Assembly: GCA_013214715.1 (NCBI GenBank)
Contig: JABSSB010000047.1
Span: 3,886-17,839, forward strand
Reading direction: 5' to 3'
Source of the DNA: Paracoccaceae bacterium
GTDB lineage: Bacteria > Pseudomonadota > Alphaproteobacteria > Rhodobacterales > Rhodobacteraceae
Length of the DNA stretch: 13,954 nucleotides
Notes under the pieces: model-generated
Told to the model about the DNA's origin: nothing
Databases searched by the model: none
The model's input: the letters and a program-made list of their open reading frames with translations, nothing else
In this document: positions 1-6,846 of the stretch, piece by piece
Layout: each line of letters begins with the position of its first letter
How positions within the stretch are numbered: position 1 is the stretch's first letter
Program-made: the position numbers and the translations under genes

Positions 1-161
1 AACCCGCGCCAGGCATCGCTGCGCTCATAGGGGCCGCCCATATATTGCGCGCGCTGCGTGACCATGAAGGCGAGGGCAGGCTCCCAATCGGACGCAATCG
101 GCGCGCGCAGGATAAGGCGGGCGGTTTCCAATACGGGCGTTTCGGCGAGGTAAGGGATCAT
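1..161 (-). CDS. GNAT-family N-acetyltransferase, third of three tandem copies (partial, 3' end outside window)
   Basis: Only the first 53 codons are in the window. The start ATG (161-159) overlaps the stop of the preceding GNAT gene as ATGA, so translation is probably coupled. The N-terminus has the RimJ/RimL-like pattern 'ETPVLETARLILRAP', followed by 'AQYMGGPYERSDAW', which lines up with 'AAYMGGPFDLEKSW' and 'TRFTGGAFNAVQAF' in the two upstream copies. Members of this family transfer acetyl from acetyl-CoA to an amino group, often a protein N-terminus or a small amine. The acetyl-CoA-binding motif would lie beyond the edge, so activity cannot be judged. The substrate is unknown. Confidence 0.85.
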   Translation of the reverse strand, partial: MIPYLAETPVLETARLILRAPIASDWEPALAFMVTQRAQYMGGPYERSDAWRG

Positions 162-673
162 GCGGGCACCTCGGCCATCAGCCAATAGGTCACGGCACCG
201 GGCAGCCATTGCGGCGCCGGATCATCGGCGAACCGTGCGCCCAGCTTTTGCGCCAGACGACGCGATGCCGTGTTGCCCGGATCAATGCGGATCACCAGAT
301 GATCCCAACCCTGATCACGCAGCAGGTGATCGCGCACGGCTTCCGCGGCTTCCAGCGCAAACCCCTGTTTTTCATGCGCGGCGTCCCACAGGGTCCACGT
401 CATTTCCGGTGCCTCATTGGCATCGAGTTGCAGCGGTCCGACATGACCAATCGGCTGGCCGTCACGGGTGATGACATAGCGGCCAAAGCCACGCAGCGCC
501 CAATGACCGATCATAGCAGAAAACTTGTCGAAGGCCTGAACCGCGTTGAACGCCCCGCCGGTAAAACGCGTCCGCGTCGATACGCAATAGGCCGTATAGG
601 CGCGCAGATCGCTCGCCTGTGGGTGACGCAGCACAAGCCGGTCCGTGGTCAGGGTTGAGGCGATCATGCGCAT
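158..673 (-). CDS. GNAT-family N-acetyltransferase (RimJ/RimL-like), second tandem copy
   Basis: A cytoplasmic acetyl-CoA-dependent N-acetyltransferase of 171 aa, normal for the RimJ/RimL-like (Acetyltransf_3) group. It has an N-terminal 'LTTDRLVLRHP' strand, the acetyl-CoA pyrophosphate-binding loop 'KQGFALEA' (about residues 102-109), and the late 'NTASRRLAQKLGA' motif (134-146) typical of GNATs. Two starts are possible. ATG 673 has an AGGGG Shine-Dalgarno seven bases upstream. ATG 667 makes an ATGA overlap with the previous gene's stop. I chose 673 for the ribosome site. The frame is open further upstream (to about 1030), but that stretch is antisense-frame shadow of the neighbouring GNAT. 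Its own stop overlaps the next GNAT's start. The substrate is not predictable from sequence. Confidence 0.88.
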   Translation of the reverse strand: MRMIASTLTTDRLVLRHPQASDLRAYTAYCVSTRTRFTGGAFNAVQAFDKFSAMIGHWALRGFGRYVITRDGQPIGHVGPLQLDANEAPEMTWTLWDAAHEKQGFALEAAEAVRDHLLRDQGWDHLVIRIDPGNTASRRLAQKLGARFADDPAPQWLPGAVTYWLMAEVPA

Positions 674-1197
674 GCTGCCACCCCTGCAAGATCGTGGCGG
701 TAGACATGCGTTCCGTCCGGTGTTTCGCCAACCGGCAAAGGCGCACCCGCGTCCCGCGATGCGCCAAGTCGTGTGGCCACGGCGATCGATGCCGCATTGG
801 CCGGGTCGACATAGCTGACCAGTGTGGTCATCCCATGCGCTGACCGGGCCCAGTCCAGCGCGGCCTGCGCCGCTTCGGTGGCAAAGCCCTGGCCTTCGGC
901 ACCTTCCAGCAGCATCCAGCCGATTTCGGGCTCGGGGTAATGCGCGGGATGCTGGATCACGATCTGGCCGACAATGCGCCCGGTGGCCGTTTCGACCATC
1001 GCCCAGCCGCCAAACCCCTGCAGCGCCCATGCCCCGGTGTCAGCGGCGAAGATCTGCCAGCTTTTCTCAAGATCAAAAGGCCCACCCATATAGGCTGCAC
1101 GCGCGCTCATAAGGATGTCGCGCATGAGCGCAAAATCCTCGGCGAGGTGCTGGCGCAGCGTGAGCCGCGCTGTGGTCAGGGTGGGCGCGGGTGTCAT
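664..1197 (-). CDS. GNAT-family N-acetyltransferase (RimJ/RimL-like), first tandem copy, directly after ffh
   Basis: A 177-aa acetyl-CoA-dependent N-acetyltransferase of the RimJ/RimL-like type. Visible motifs are 'LTTARLTLRQH' at the N-terminus, the acetyl-CoA loop 'EGQGFATEAA' (101-110), and 'NAASIAVATRLGA' (134-146). Motif spacing is identical to the second copy (QGFA at 103 in both), which argues for tandem duplication. The start ATG (1197-1195) overlaps the TGA of ffh as ATGA, so expression is very probably coupled to ffh. RimJ-like enzymes can acetylate ribosomal protein N-termini. A link to translation or SRP is suggested only by position and is inference. Confidence 0.9.
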   Translation of the reverse strand: MTPAPTLTTARLTLRQHLAEDFALMRDILMSARAAYMGGPFDLEKSWQIFAADTGAWALQGFGGWAMVETATGRIVGQIVIQHPAHYPEPEIGWMLLEGAEGQGFATEAAQAALDWARSAHGMTTLVSYVDPANAASIAVATRLGASRDAGAPLPVGETPDGTHVYRHDLAGVAACA

Positions 1198-2705
1198 TTC
1201 TTTTTGCCAAATCCCGAGAGACCCGGCGGCAAGCCGCCGCCGCCCAGACCGGGCAGACCACCCGGCAGGCCGCCCCCTGCGCCCAATTGCTTGGCCGCGG
1301 CTTCCATCGCCTTGGGGTCCATGCCCTGCGCCATCGCGGCGGGGTCCATGCCACCCTTGCCCATCATGCCTTTCATGGCCTGTTTGAGCATCTTGCCTTT
1401 GCCCATCTTGCCCATCTTCTTCATCATGTCGGCCATCTGGCGCTGCATCTTGAGAAGCTTGTTGAGATCGCTGACTTCCATACCCGCGCCTGCCGCGATG
1501 CGTTTCTTGCGGCTGGCCTGAAGCAGGGCGGGATTGGCGCGTTCTTTCTTGGTCATCGACTGGATCAGGGCGACCTGGCGTTTCAGCACGGTGTCATCCA
1601 TGCCCGCAGCGTCCATCTGCTTGGACATCTTGCCCATGCCCGGCATCATGCCCATCAACCCCTGCATCCCGCCCATCTGCAGCATCTGTTCCAACTGTGT
1701 CTTGAGGTCATTCATGTTGAACTGACCTTTGGCCATGCGCTTCATCATGCGCTCGGCCTGTTCCATCTCGATGGTTTCCTGCGCCTTCTCGACCAGAGCG
1801 ACAATGTCGCCCATGCCCAGAATCCGGCCTGCGATCCGGTCCGGCTCGAAGGTTTCGATGGCGTCCATCTTTTCGCCAAGCCCGACAAAGCGGATGGGCT
1901 TACCGGTCACGGCGCGCATGGACAGGGCAGCCCCACCGCGCCCGTCACCATCCATCCGGGTCAGCACAACGCCCGAGATGCCGATCTTGGCGTCAAATTC
2001 TTCGGCCACTTCAACCGCGACCTGACCGGTCAGACCGTCCACCACCAGCAGCGTTTCGCGCGGGGTGACGACGTCGCGGACATCTTCGACCTCCTGCATC
2101 AGCACCTGGTCGATCTGCAATCGCCCTGCGGTATCGAGCATATAGACGTCATAGCCGCCCAGCGTCGCCTGCTGTTTGGCGCGTTTGGCGATATCCACCG
2201 GCTTTTGTCCCGGCACGATCGGCAGGGTATCCACCCCGATCTGATCGCCCAGCACGCGCAACTGCTCCATCGCGGCGGGTCGATAGACGTCGAGAGAGGC
2301 CATCAGCACGCGCTTGCCTTCTTTCTCGCTCAGGCGCTTAGCGAGCTTGCCGGTGGTCGTGGTCTTGCCCGAGCCCTGCAGGCCGACCATCAGGATCGGC
2401 GCGGGCGGGTTGTCAATTTTTAGCTGACCGGGATCTTCTTCGCCGCGCAGCACATCGACCAGGGTGTCATGCACGATTTTGACGACCTGCTGGCCCGGCG
2501 TGATCGATTTCGTCACCGCTTGGCCCGTGGCCTGTTCCTGCACCTTCTTGATGAACTCGCGCGCCACCGGCAGTGACACGTCCGCCTCAAGCAAGGCCAC
2601 CCGCACCTCGCGCAGGGCGGTTTTCACGTCATCTTCCGACAGCGCGCCTTGCTTGGTGAGGCGATCAAAGACGCCAGAGAGGCGTTCGGACAGGTTTTCA
2701 AACAT
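1194..2705 (-). CDS. ffh: Signal recognition particle GTPase Ffh (SRP54)
   Basis: Ffh binds SRP RNA and signal sequences on nascent chains and delivers ribosomes to FtsY at the inner membrane. This 503-aa protein has the full domain order. The N domain helical bundle spans about 1-90. The G domain has P-loop 'GLQGSGKTT' (108-116), 'DTAGR' (191-195) and 'TRMDGDGRGG' (249-258), where Arg replaces the commoner Lys of TKxD. A methionine-rich M domain covers about 320-440, followed by a low-complexity Gly/Pro/Met/Lys tail ending in KKK. An AAGGAG ribosome site lies nine bases upstream of ATG 2705. A minus-strand promoter TTGACT-N17-TATCCC is seen at 2933-2905, implying a leader of about 190 nt. 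The gene is first in a coupled operon with three GNAT genes. Confidence 0.98.
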   Translation of the reverse strand: MFENLSERLSGVFDRLTKQGALSEDDVKTALREVRVALLEADVSLPVAREFIKKVQEQATGQAVTKSITPGQQVVKIVHDTLVDVLRGEEDPGQLKIDNPPAPILMVGLQGSGKTTTTGKLAKRLSEKEGKRVLMASLDVYRPAAMEQLRVLGDQIGVDTLPIVPGQKPVDIAKRAKQQATLGGYDVYMLDTAGRLQIDQVLMQEVEDVRDVVTPRETLLVVDGLTGQVAVEVAEEFDAKIGISGVVLTRMDGDGRGGAALSMRAVTGKPIRFVGLGEKMDAIETFEPDRIAGRILGMGDIVALVEKAQETIEMEQAERMMKRMAKGQFNMNDLKTQLEQMLQMGGMQGLMGMMPGMGKMSKQMDAAGMDDTVLKRQVALIQSMTKKERANPALLQASRKKRIAAGAGMEVSDLNKLLKMQRQMADMMKKMGKMGKGKMLKQAMKGMMGKGGMDPAAMAQGMDPKAMEAAAKQLGAGGGLPGGLPGLGGGGLPPGLSGFGKKK

Positions 2706-2730
2706 CGCTCGGGCTCCTTCGCTCGGTTAT

Positions 2731-2898
2731 CAGGCGCAACCCCAAGGTAAGGGGTGCAGGTTCAATGCACAAACGCCGCCCGGCTTTTTCGCTCTATGGG
2801 GCAAGCCAAATGGCATTGCCCCCACGGGCGAAACTCGCTGGTGGGGGGCGATCCCGACGGATTTGCCGGGACCGGAAGACAGAACTCTCCCGGGATGT
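2731..2898 (-). promoter_or_regulatory. GC-rich inverted-repeat cluster: likely structured ffh mRNA leader (or an unrecognised small RNA)
   Basis: The intergenic region holds several strong inverted repeats in a row. GGGGCAAGCC / GGCATTGCCCC (2798-2822) forms a 10-bp stem with one bulged A. GCCCCCAC (2818-2825) pairs with GTGGGGGGC (2841-2849), with an inner GCGA/TCGC pairing. CCGGGA (2866-2871) pairs with TCCCGG (2888-2893), or GCCGGG pairs instead with CCCGGC at 2779-2784. TGCA/TGCA (2756-2768) and ACCCC/GGGGT (2740-2756) form smaller hairpins near the ribosome site. The first two share GCCCC and are mutually exclusive, as in attenuators or riboswitches. If the ffh promoter is right, the cluster lies in the ffh leader. 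No riboswitch, SRP RNA or 6S RNA signature was recognised, and the strand is not proven. Confidence 0.4.
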
Positions 2899-2904
2899 GG
2901 GCGC

Positions 2905-2933
2905 GGGATACGCCTGACGGTGACCAGAGTCAA
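2905..2933 (-). promoter_or_regulatory. Candidate ffh promoter (TTGACT-N17-TATCCC)
   Basis: Reading the minus strand, TTGACT (2933-2928) is followed after exactly 17 bases by TATCCC (2910-2905). Transcription would start near 2898, about 190 bases before the ffh ATG. The -35 overlaps a perfect short palindrome, CAAGGG-CAGC-CCCTTG (2931-2946), which could be an operator or the foot of an upstream hairpin. Spacing and -35 are good; the -10 is only moderate. Confidence 0.5.
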
Positions 2934-2999
2934 GGGCAGCCCCTTGCGCCGGGCGCGCCGCCACGGCATCAACTGCGCCACAGATCAGGAGACAAGGTC

Positions 3000-3539
3000 A
3001 TGGACGCTTCTTCCGCCTTTCAAGACAGCCTGCCGGTCAGTTCCGATGCGCTTTTGGCGCAGCTGGACGCGTGGGGGCTGGCCTATCGGCTGCACAAGCA
3101 TGTGCCGCTGCGGACGGTGGCCGACGCCAAATCGGTTGAAGAAGCCATGATCGTGCCGGGCGAAGCCGCGTTTCGGGTCAAGAACCTTTATCTGCGCGAC
3201 CGCAAGAAACGCAATTGGCTGGTGACGCTGGATCAGGATCGCGAGATTGATCTGAAAGAACTGGGCAAGACGCTGGGCGCGCCGGGCCTCTCGTTTGGCT
3301 CGGCAGATCGGTTGATGGAGTTCCTGGGCATCCGCCCCGGTGCGGTGAGCCCGCTGGCAATGATCACCGGCGCCAAGACAGGCGTACGTTTTGTAATGGA
3401 TGCCGCCGGGCAATCGGCCGACATGTATTACATGCACCCGCTGGTGAATGACCGGACGGTCGCCATGAGCCGCGCAGATACAATGGCGTTTTTTGAGCAT
3501 GTGGGGGTCGACGTCGTCTGGCTTGAGAACGCGGGATAA
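3000..3539 (+). CDS. Prolyl-tRNA editing protein, YbaK/ProX-type aminoacyl-tRNA deacylase
   Basis: A free-standing trans-editing enzyme of 179 aa that hydrolyses mischarged tRNAPro; family members of this size (ProXp-ala/PrdX) remove alanine. The single YbaK/aaRS-associated domain fills most of the chain. It shows 'KNLYLRDRKKRNWLV' (61-75, with the conserved functional Lys at 61), 'GLSFGSADRLMEFLG' (96-110), 'GAVSPLAMI' (114-122), and 'HPLVNDRTVAMS' (146-157). The start is ATG 3000, with AGGAG eight bases upstream; a longer in-frame extension to 2754 runs through the inverted-repeat region and lacks family similarity. The gene is divergent from ffh and convergent with the racemase gene, 13 bp away. 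Alanine rather than cysteine specificity is inferred from family resemblance. Confidence 0.93.
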   Translation: MDASSAFQDSLPVSSDALLAQLDAWGLAYRLHKHVPLRTVADAKSVEEAMIVPGEAAFRVKNLYLRDRKKRNWLVTLDQDREIDLKELGKTLGAPGLSFGSADRLMEFLGIRPGAVSPLAMITGAKTGVRFVMDAAGQSADMYYMHPLVNDRTVAMSRADTMAFFEHVGVDVVWLENAG

Positions 3540-3552
3540 GCCGGGTGAGCCA

Positions 3553-4290
3553 CTAGTTTAACGCCTTGGCCAAGGCCGCGGCCACATGCGCGGCGGAGGG
3601 GTTGAGGAACCAGAACCCGTCCGATGTGAAGATCGCGTCATCCAGATTGTCCGGGAAGGCCAGCGGCAATTCGGTACAGGCCAGCGCAATCAGGGTTTCC
3701 GGCCCGGCATGGCGGGCGCAGATTTCCAAAAGCCGCGATGTCGCATCCGGGGCCGCGCCACCGTAGAACGCGGTGTCGATCAAATCCTGCATCGCGTCGA
3801 TCTCACCCTCAGGCAATCGGGCATTGGCGCTGACGCCCCGCGCGGCCAGAGCCTGCGCATAAGCGTCGGATTGCATTGTGACACGCGTGCCCAAGACCAA
3901 GGCCTGCGAAGCACCTGCCGCTTTGGCCGCTTCGGCTGTGGCATCAAAAATACTGAGCACAGGCATGTCCACTCCATCCGTGATGGCAGACAGCCGCATA
4001 TGCGGGGTGTTGCTGGCGATGATGGCGAAATCACAGTCCGCCCCTTGCAACCGCAGCAGCGCTTGCCGGAACACGGCGTCAAACCCAGCCCAGCTGGCGT
4101 CATCCCCCGGCACGCCGCGCAGCTTGCGGGTCTGGGCCTGCACGACGGATTCGATGGTGATAGGGGGCGCGGGCAATGGCGATGTCTCGCCCAACGCTGC
4201 GAAATGCGCATTGGCGCCCTGGCAGAGTGCCCGGTAATAGTCGACGGTCGAGGCCCAACCGACCCCGCCCAGAATACCGATCTTCTTCAT
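3553..4290 (-). CDS. Aspartate/glutamate racemase-family protein (YgeA/RacX-like)
   Basis: A probable cofactor-independent amino-acid racemase of 245 aa. The N-terminus 'MKKIGILGGVGWAST' is the family hallmark. The first catalytic position lies in 'IIASNTPHM' and is Ser93 rather than Cys; the second is Cys205 in 'ALACTELPL'. E. coli YgeA is known to use an atypical Thr/Cys pair, so a Ser/Cys pair may keep one-sided or selective activity, but this is inference. The start ATG 4290 is chosen because GGAGG sits five bases upstream; an ATG four codons earlier (4302) has no such site. It lies 55 bp after azoR on the same strand and is probably co-transcribed. Substrate (Asp, Glu or another amino acid) is uncertain. 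Confidence 0.88.
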   Translation of the reverse strand: MKKIGILGGVGWASTVDYYRALCQGANAHFAALGETSPLPAPPITIESVVQAQTRKLRGVPGDDASWAGFDAVFRQALLRLQGADCDFAIIASNTPHMRLSAITDGVDMPVLSIFDATAEAAKAAGASQALVLGTRVTMQSDAYAQALAARGVSANARLPEGEIDAMQDLIDTAFYGGAAPDATSRLLEICARHAGPETLIALACTELPLAFPDNLDDAIFTSDGFWFLNPSAAHVAAALAKALN

Positions 4291-4345
4291 GCCTGCCTCC
4301 ATCGCCCCGGATCAGGAGGAGGGAGACAGGCTTAGCTGATACAAA

Positions 4346-4930
4346 TCAAGCAGCGATTTTCAGAACGGCGTCATTGGCCGCCTTGAGCGCGGCTTCGGGA
4401 TCAACGGCCATGCGGTCCGCGGCCACAATCTCGACCTCGGTGATGCCGATGAAGCCAAGCACGTGCTTCATGTAATTGGTGGCGAAATCGACCTCGGACC
4501 CGATCGGCACGCCACCAGAGGCCACGGCCAGAATGGCGCGCTTGCCTTCCAACAGACCTTTGGGACCGTATTCGGTATAGCGGAAGGTCACACCGGCGCG
4601 GGCCACCAGATCGATCCAGGCTTTCAGCGCGGCAGGCACCGAGAAGTTGTAAAGCGGCACGCCAATGACGACGGCATCGGCGGCTTTGAGTTCGTTGATC
4701 AGCACGTCGGACTGAATCAGACGATCTGCCTGTGCGGCGTCGCGGTCATCGGCGGGCGTGAAATTCGCACCGATCCAGGTCTCGTCGATCTGCGGCAGCG
4801 CTTCGGCGGCCAGATCACGGCGCAGCACAGTGTTGGCGCCCAGACGCTCAACAATCTTGGCGGTCAGTTCGCGCGTGGCGGAGCCTTCGGTGCGGGCAGA
4901 AGCATCAATATGCAAAACAGTCTTGGTCAT
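4346..4930 (-). CDS. azoR: FMN-dependent NADH:quinone/azo oxidoreductase (AzoR)
   Basis: A 194-aa flavodoxin-fold enzyme of the AzoR/acyl-carrier-protein-phosphodiesterase-like family. It is normally a cytoplasmic homodimer using FMN and NAD(P)H for two-electron reduction of quinones and azo compounds. Seen are the first beta strand and phosphate loop 'VLHIDASAR' (5-13), FMN-contact 'PLYNFSVPAALK' (92-103), the very conserved 'DLVARAGVTFRYTE' with following 'GPKGLL' (107-127), and 'ASGG' (137-140). ATG 4930 is preceded by AAGGAG at eight bases; the frame is open to 5068, but that extension crosses the intergenic operator and lysR start and is rejected. It is divergent from a LysR gene with a palindrome between them, so control by that LysR protein is likely. 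Confidence 0.95.
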   Translation of the reverse strand: MTKTVLHIDASARTEGSATRELTAKIVERLGANTVLRRDLAAEALPQIDETWIGANFTPADDRDAAQADRLIQSDVLINELKAADAVVIGVPLYNFSVPAALKAWIDLVARAGVTFRYTEYGPKGLLEGKRAILAVASGGVPIGSEVDFATNYMKHVLGFIGITEVEIVAADRMAVDPEAALKAANDAVLKIAA

Positions 4931-4971
4931 CGGGACGCTCCTTGGCGTTGTGTGTCTGATACAGGAACAGA

Positions 4972-5003
4972 TGGCCTGTTGCATTTGCGAACTCAACAAG
5001 CCA
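4972..5003. promoter_or_regulatory. 32-bp palindrome between azoR and lysR, candidate LysR operator
   Basis: TGGCCTGTTG (4972-4981) and CAACAAGCCA (4994-5003) are inverted copies with a single mismatch, separated by 12 bases. The site sits in the 112-bp gap between divergent azoR and lysR. This is the usual position for a LysR recognition site controlling both genes. Symmetry is seen directly; the binding protein is inferred. Confidence 0.55.
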
Positions 5004-5042
5004 GATTGCACGACATATGTGAGTAGATGCACAGGACTTGGC

Positions 5043-5921
5043 ATGGACAACTGGGATGAGGTGCGCACCGCCTATCAGGTGGCGCGATTGGGCACGGTCA
5101 GTGGCGCAGCCGAAGTGTTGGGCGTGCATCATGCCACGGTGATCCGGCATATTGACGCATTGGAAGGGCGATTGGGCGTCAAACTGTTCCAGCGCCATGC
5201 GCGCGGCTACACGGCCACCGAAGCCGGGGCCGATCTGCTGCGTGTGGCGCAGACGACGGATGATCAGTTCAATCAACTCGCCGGGCGGCTGAAAGGTCAG
5301 GGCGATGATGTGACCGGCGATCTGGTGGTGACCTCGCTGACCTCTCTGGCACCAGTTCTGGTGCCATCGCTGACCGAGTTTCAGCATCGCAATCCGGGGT
5401 TGATCCTGCGCTATCTGACCGGGGATCGTCTATTCCGGCTGGAATATGGTGAGGCGCATGTCGCCATTCGAGCAGGGGCCGCGCCGGATCAGCCGGACAA
5501 TGTGGTGCAGCCCTTTCTGGATCAGCATGTCGCGCTTTATGCCAGTCAGTCTTACGTGGATCGCTATGGCATTCCAAAGGACGAAAGCGAATTCGGTGCG
5601 CATAAATTCGTGAGTGATGACAATGAAAACAGCCGCGCGCCTTTCACCCGCTGGCTGCGCGACACGGCCCCGCCGGACTCTCTGACCTTCCGCGCCTCCC
5701 TGGGCCTGACCATGGCCGAGGCGGTGATTGCGGGCGCAGGCATCGGGTTCCTGACCGAGTGGGACGCCCAACGCCATGACAATCTGGTCGAGGTGATGCC
5801 CCCACGTGAGGAATGGTCCGCCAAGCTGTGGCTGGTGACCCATGTCGATCTGCACAGGACCACCAAGGTGCAGGCGTTCCTGAGCTTCCTGAAAGACCAG
5901 GCGCGCCAGTGGCGGCACTAA
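5043..5921 (+). CDS. LysR-family transcriptional regulator
   Basis: A 292-aa DNA-binding regulator with the LysR layout. An N-terminal winged helix-turn-helix covers about residues 4-63, with 'GTVSGAAEVLGVHHATVIRH' as turn-recognition helix. A linker follows, then a substrate-binding domain from about residue 90 to the end. ATG 5043 follows AGGA by seven to eight bases; the open frame back to 4758 is antisense to azoR. The gene is divergent from azoR with a 32-bp palindrome in the gap, and its 3' end overlaps the EamA permease gene by 13 bases. It probably controls azoR (and the racemase) and perhaps the permease. The inducer is unknown; a quinone or electrophile would fit azoR, but that is a guess. 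Confidence 0.93.
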   Translation: MDNWDEVRTAYQVARLGTVSGAAEVLGVHHATVIRHIDALEGRLGVKLFQRHARGYTATEAGADLLRVAQTTDDQFNQLAGRLKGQGDDVTGDLVVTSLTSLAPVLVPSLTEFQHRNPGLILRYLTGDRLFRLEYGEAHVAIRAGAAPDQPDNVVQPFLDQHVALYASQSYVDRYGIPKDESEFGAHKFVSDDNENSRAPFTRWLRDTAPPDSLTFRASLGLTMAEAVIAGAGIGFLTEWDAQRHDNLVEVMPPREEWSAKLWLVTHVDLHRTTKVQAFLSFLKDQARQWRH

Positions 5922-6832
5922 GCCCGGCCCTGCGGGGCCATCTTGCCATGCTGGGGTTTTCGGCCCTGGTGGCCGGGTCGTTTTCTTTGGGCACTCGTGT
6001 GGCCAATGATCTGGACCCTGCCGCGCTGAATGCCCTGCGGTTTGTGCTAGCAACACTGGTGATCGGCGTGGCGGTGGGGTGGAGCGCGCATCAGGTCCGG
6101 GGTCCGCGGGGTGACCCCCGCCCTTCGCAAAAGGCCTGGCATGCGCCCTGGCGATATCTGGTGCTGGGCGGGCTCTTGTCGGTCTATTTCGTGCTGATGT
6201 TCGAAGGGCTGAAGACCGCACCACCTGTCAGCGCGGCGGCGGTCTTCACATTGACGCCGATCCTGTCGGCGGGCTTCGGCTGGCTGCTGCTGCGCCAGAT
6301 CACCGGCCCGCGTATCGCCTTGGCGCTGAGTATCGGTGGGGCCGGAGCGCTTTGGGTGATTTTTCGCGCTGATTGGGCCGCGCTGATGCGGTTCGAGATC
6401 GGGCGCGGTGAGATCATCTATTTCTGGGGCTGCGTCGCCCATGCCGCCTATACGCCCATGGTGCGCAAACTGAACCGGGGGGAGCCGCCGGTTGTCTTCA
6501 CATTCGGCACCCTGCTGGCAGGCAGCGCGATCTTGATCCTTTGGGCCTGGCCAGAGCTGCGCGGCACCGATTGGGCGGGCTTGCCGATACGCGTTTGGAT
6601 CGCTGTTGGCTATCTCGCGCTGTTTGCATCCGCCGCCACTTTCGTTCTGCTGCAATTCGCCGCCCTGCGCCTGCCAGCGGCCAAGGTCATGGCCTATACC
6701 TACCTGATCCCAAGCTGGGTGATTCTGTGGGAAATCGCTTTGGGCGGCGCCTTGCCGACGATCTGGGTGCTGGGCGGGGTCCTTCTGACTGTTCTTGCTC
6801 TCTTGCTGCTGTTAGAGACCCGGGACACCTGA
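5909..6832 (+). CDS. EamA/DMT-superfamily permease (drug/metabolite transporter)
   Basis: An inner-membrane permease of about 307 aa with roughly ten hydrophobic segments arranged as two EamA repeats (about residues 15-150 and 165-300). The first segments are 'LGFSALVAGSFSLGT' and 'ALRFVLATLVIGVAV'. The last two are 'MAYTYLIPSWVILWEIALGG' and a Leu/Val-rich terminal helix. The start is ambiguous. GTG 5909, preceded by CCAGG, overlaps lysR by 13 bases and gives a normal N-terminus; ATG 5948 would give 294 aa and begin right at TM1. The open frame to 5813 lies inside lysR. Members export or import metabolites such as amino acids. Co-transcription with lysR is likely; the substrate cannot be told. 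Confidence 0.9.
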   Translation: MAALSPALRGHLAMLGFSALVAGSFSLGTRVANDLDPAALNALRFVLATLVIGVAVGWSAHQVRGPRGDPRPSQKAWHAPWRYLVLGGLLSVYFVLMFEGLKTAPPVSAAAVFTLTPILSAGFGWLLLRQITGPRIALALSIGGAGALWVIFRADWAALMRFEIGRGEIIYFWGCVAHAAYTPMVRKLNRGEPPVVFTFGTLLAGSAILILWAWPELRGTDWAGLPIRVWIAVGYLALFASAATFVLLQFAALRLPAAKVMAYTYLIPSWVILWEIALGGALPTIWVLGGVLLTVLALLLLLETRDT

Positions 6833-6846
6833 CCCGCAGGGTTGTC

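Noticed and set aside
1191..2423. Open frame of 410 codons on the plus strand, rich in His
   Set aside because: It lies wholly antisense to ffh, has a His/Leu-rich composition typical of a mirrored GC-rich gene, and shows no domain. The ffh motifs on the other strand are unambiguous.
2861..2895. Possible SRP RNA (CCGGAAG near ffh)
   Set aside because: Only the GGAA-like loop resembles it. The conserved flanks, with AGCAGCC after the loop and GGTCAGG before it, are missing.
2731..2917. Possible 6S RNA, by length (187 bases) and long-hairpin shape with an A-rich bubble
   Set aside because: No conserved 6S sequence blocks were recognised, and a minus-strand promoter overlaps the closing stem. 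Kept only as an unnamed structured region.
3540..3552. Shared terminator between the convergent proX and racemase genes
   Set aside because: The gap is only 13 bases, with no stem and no T-run.
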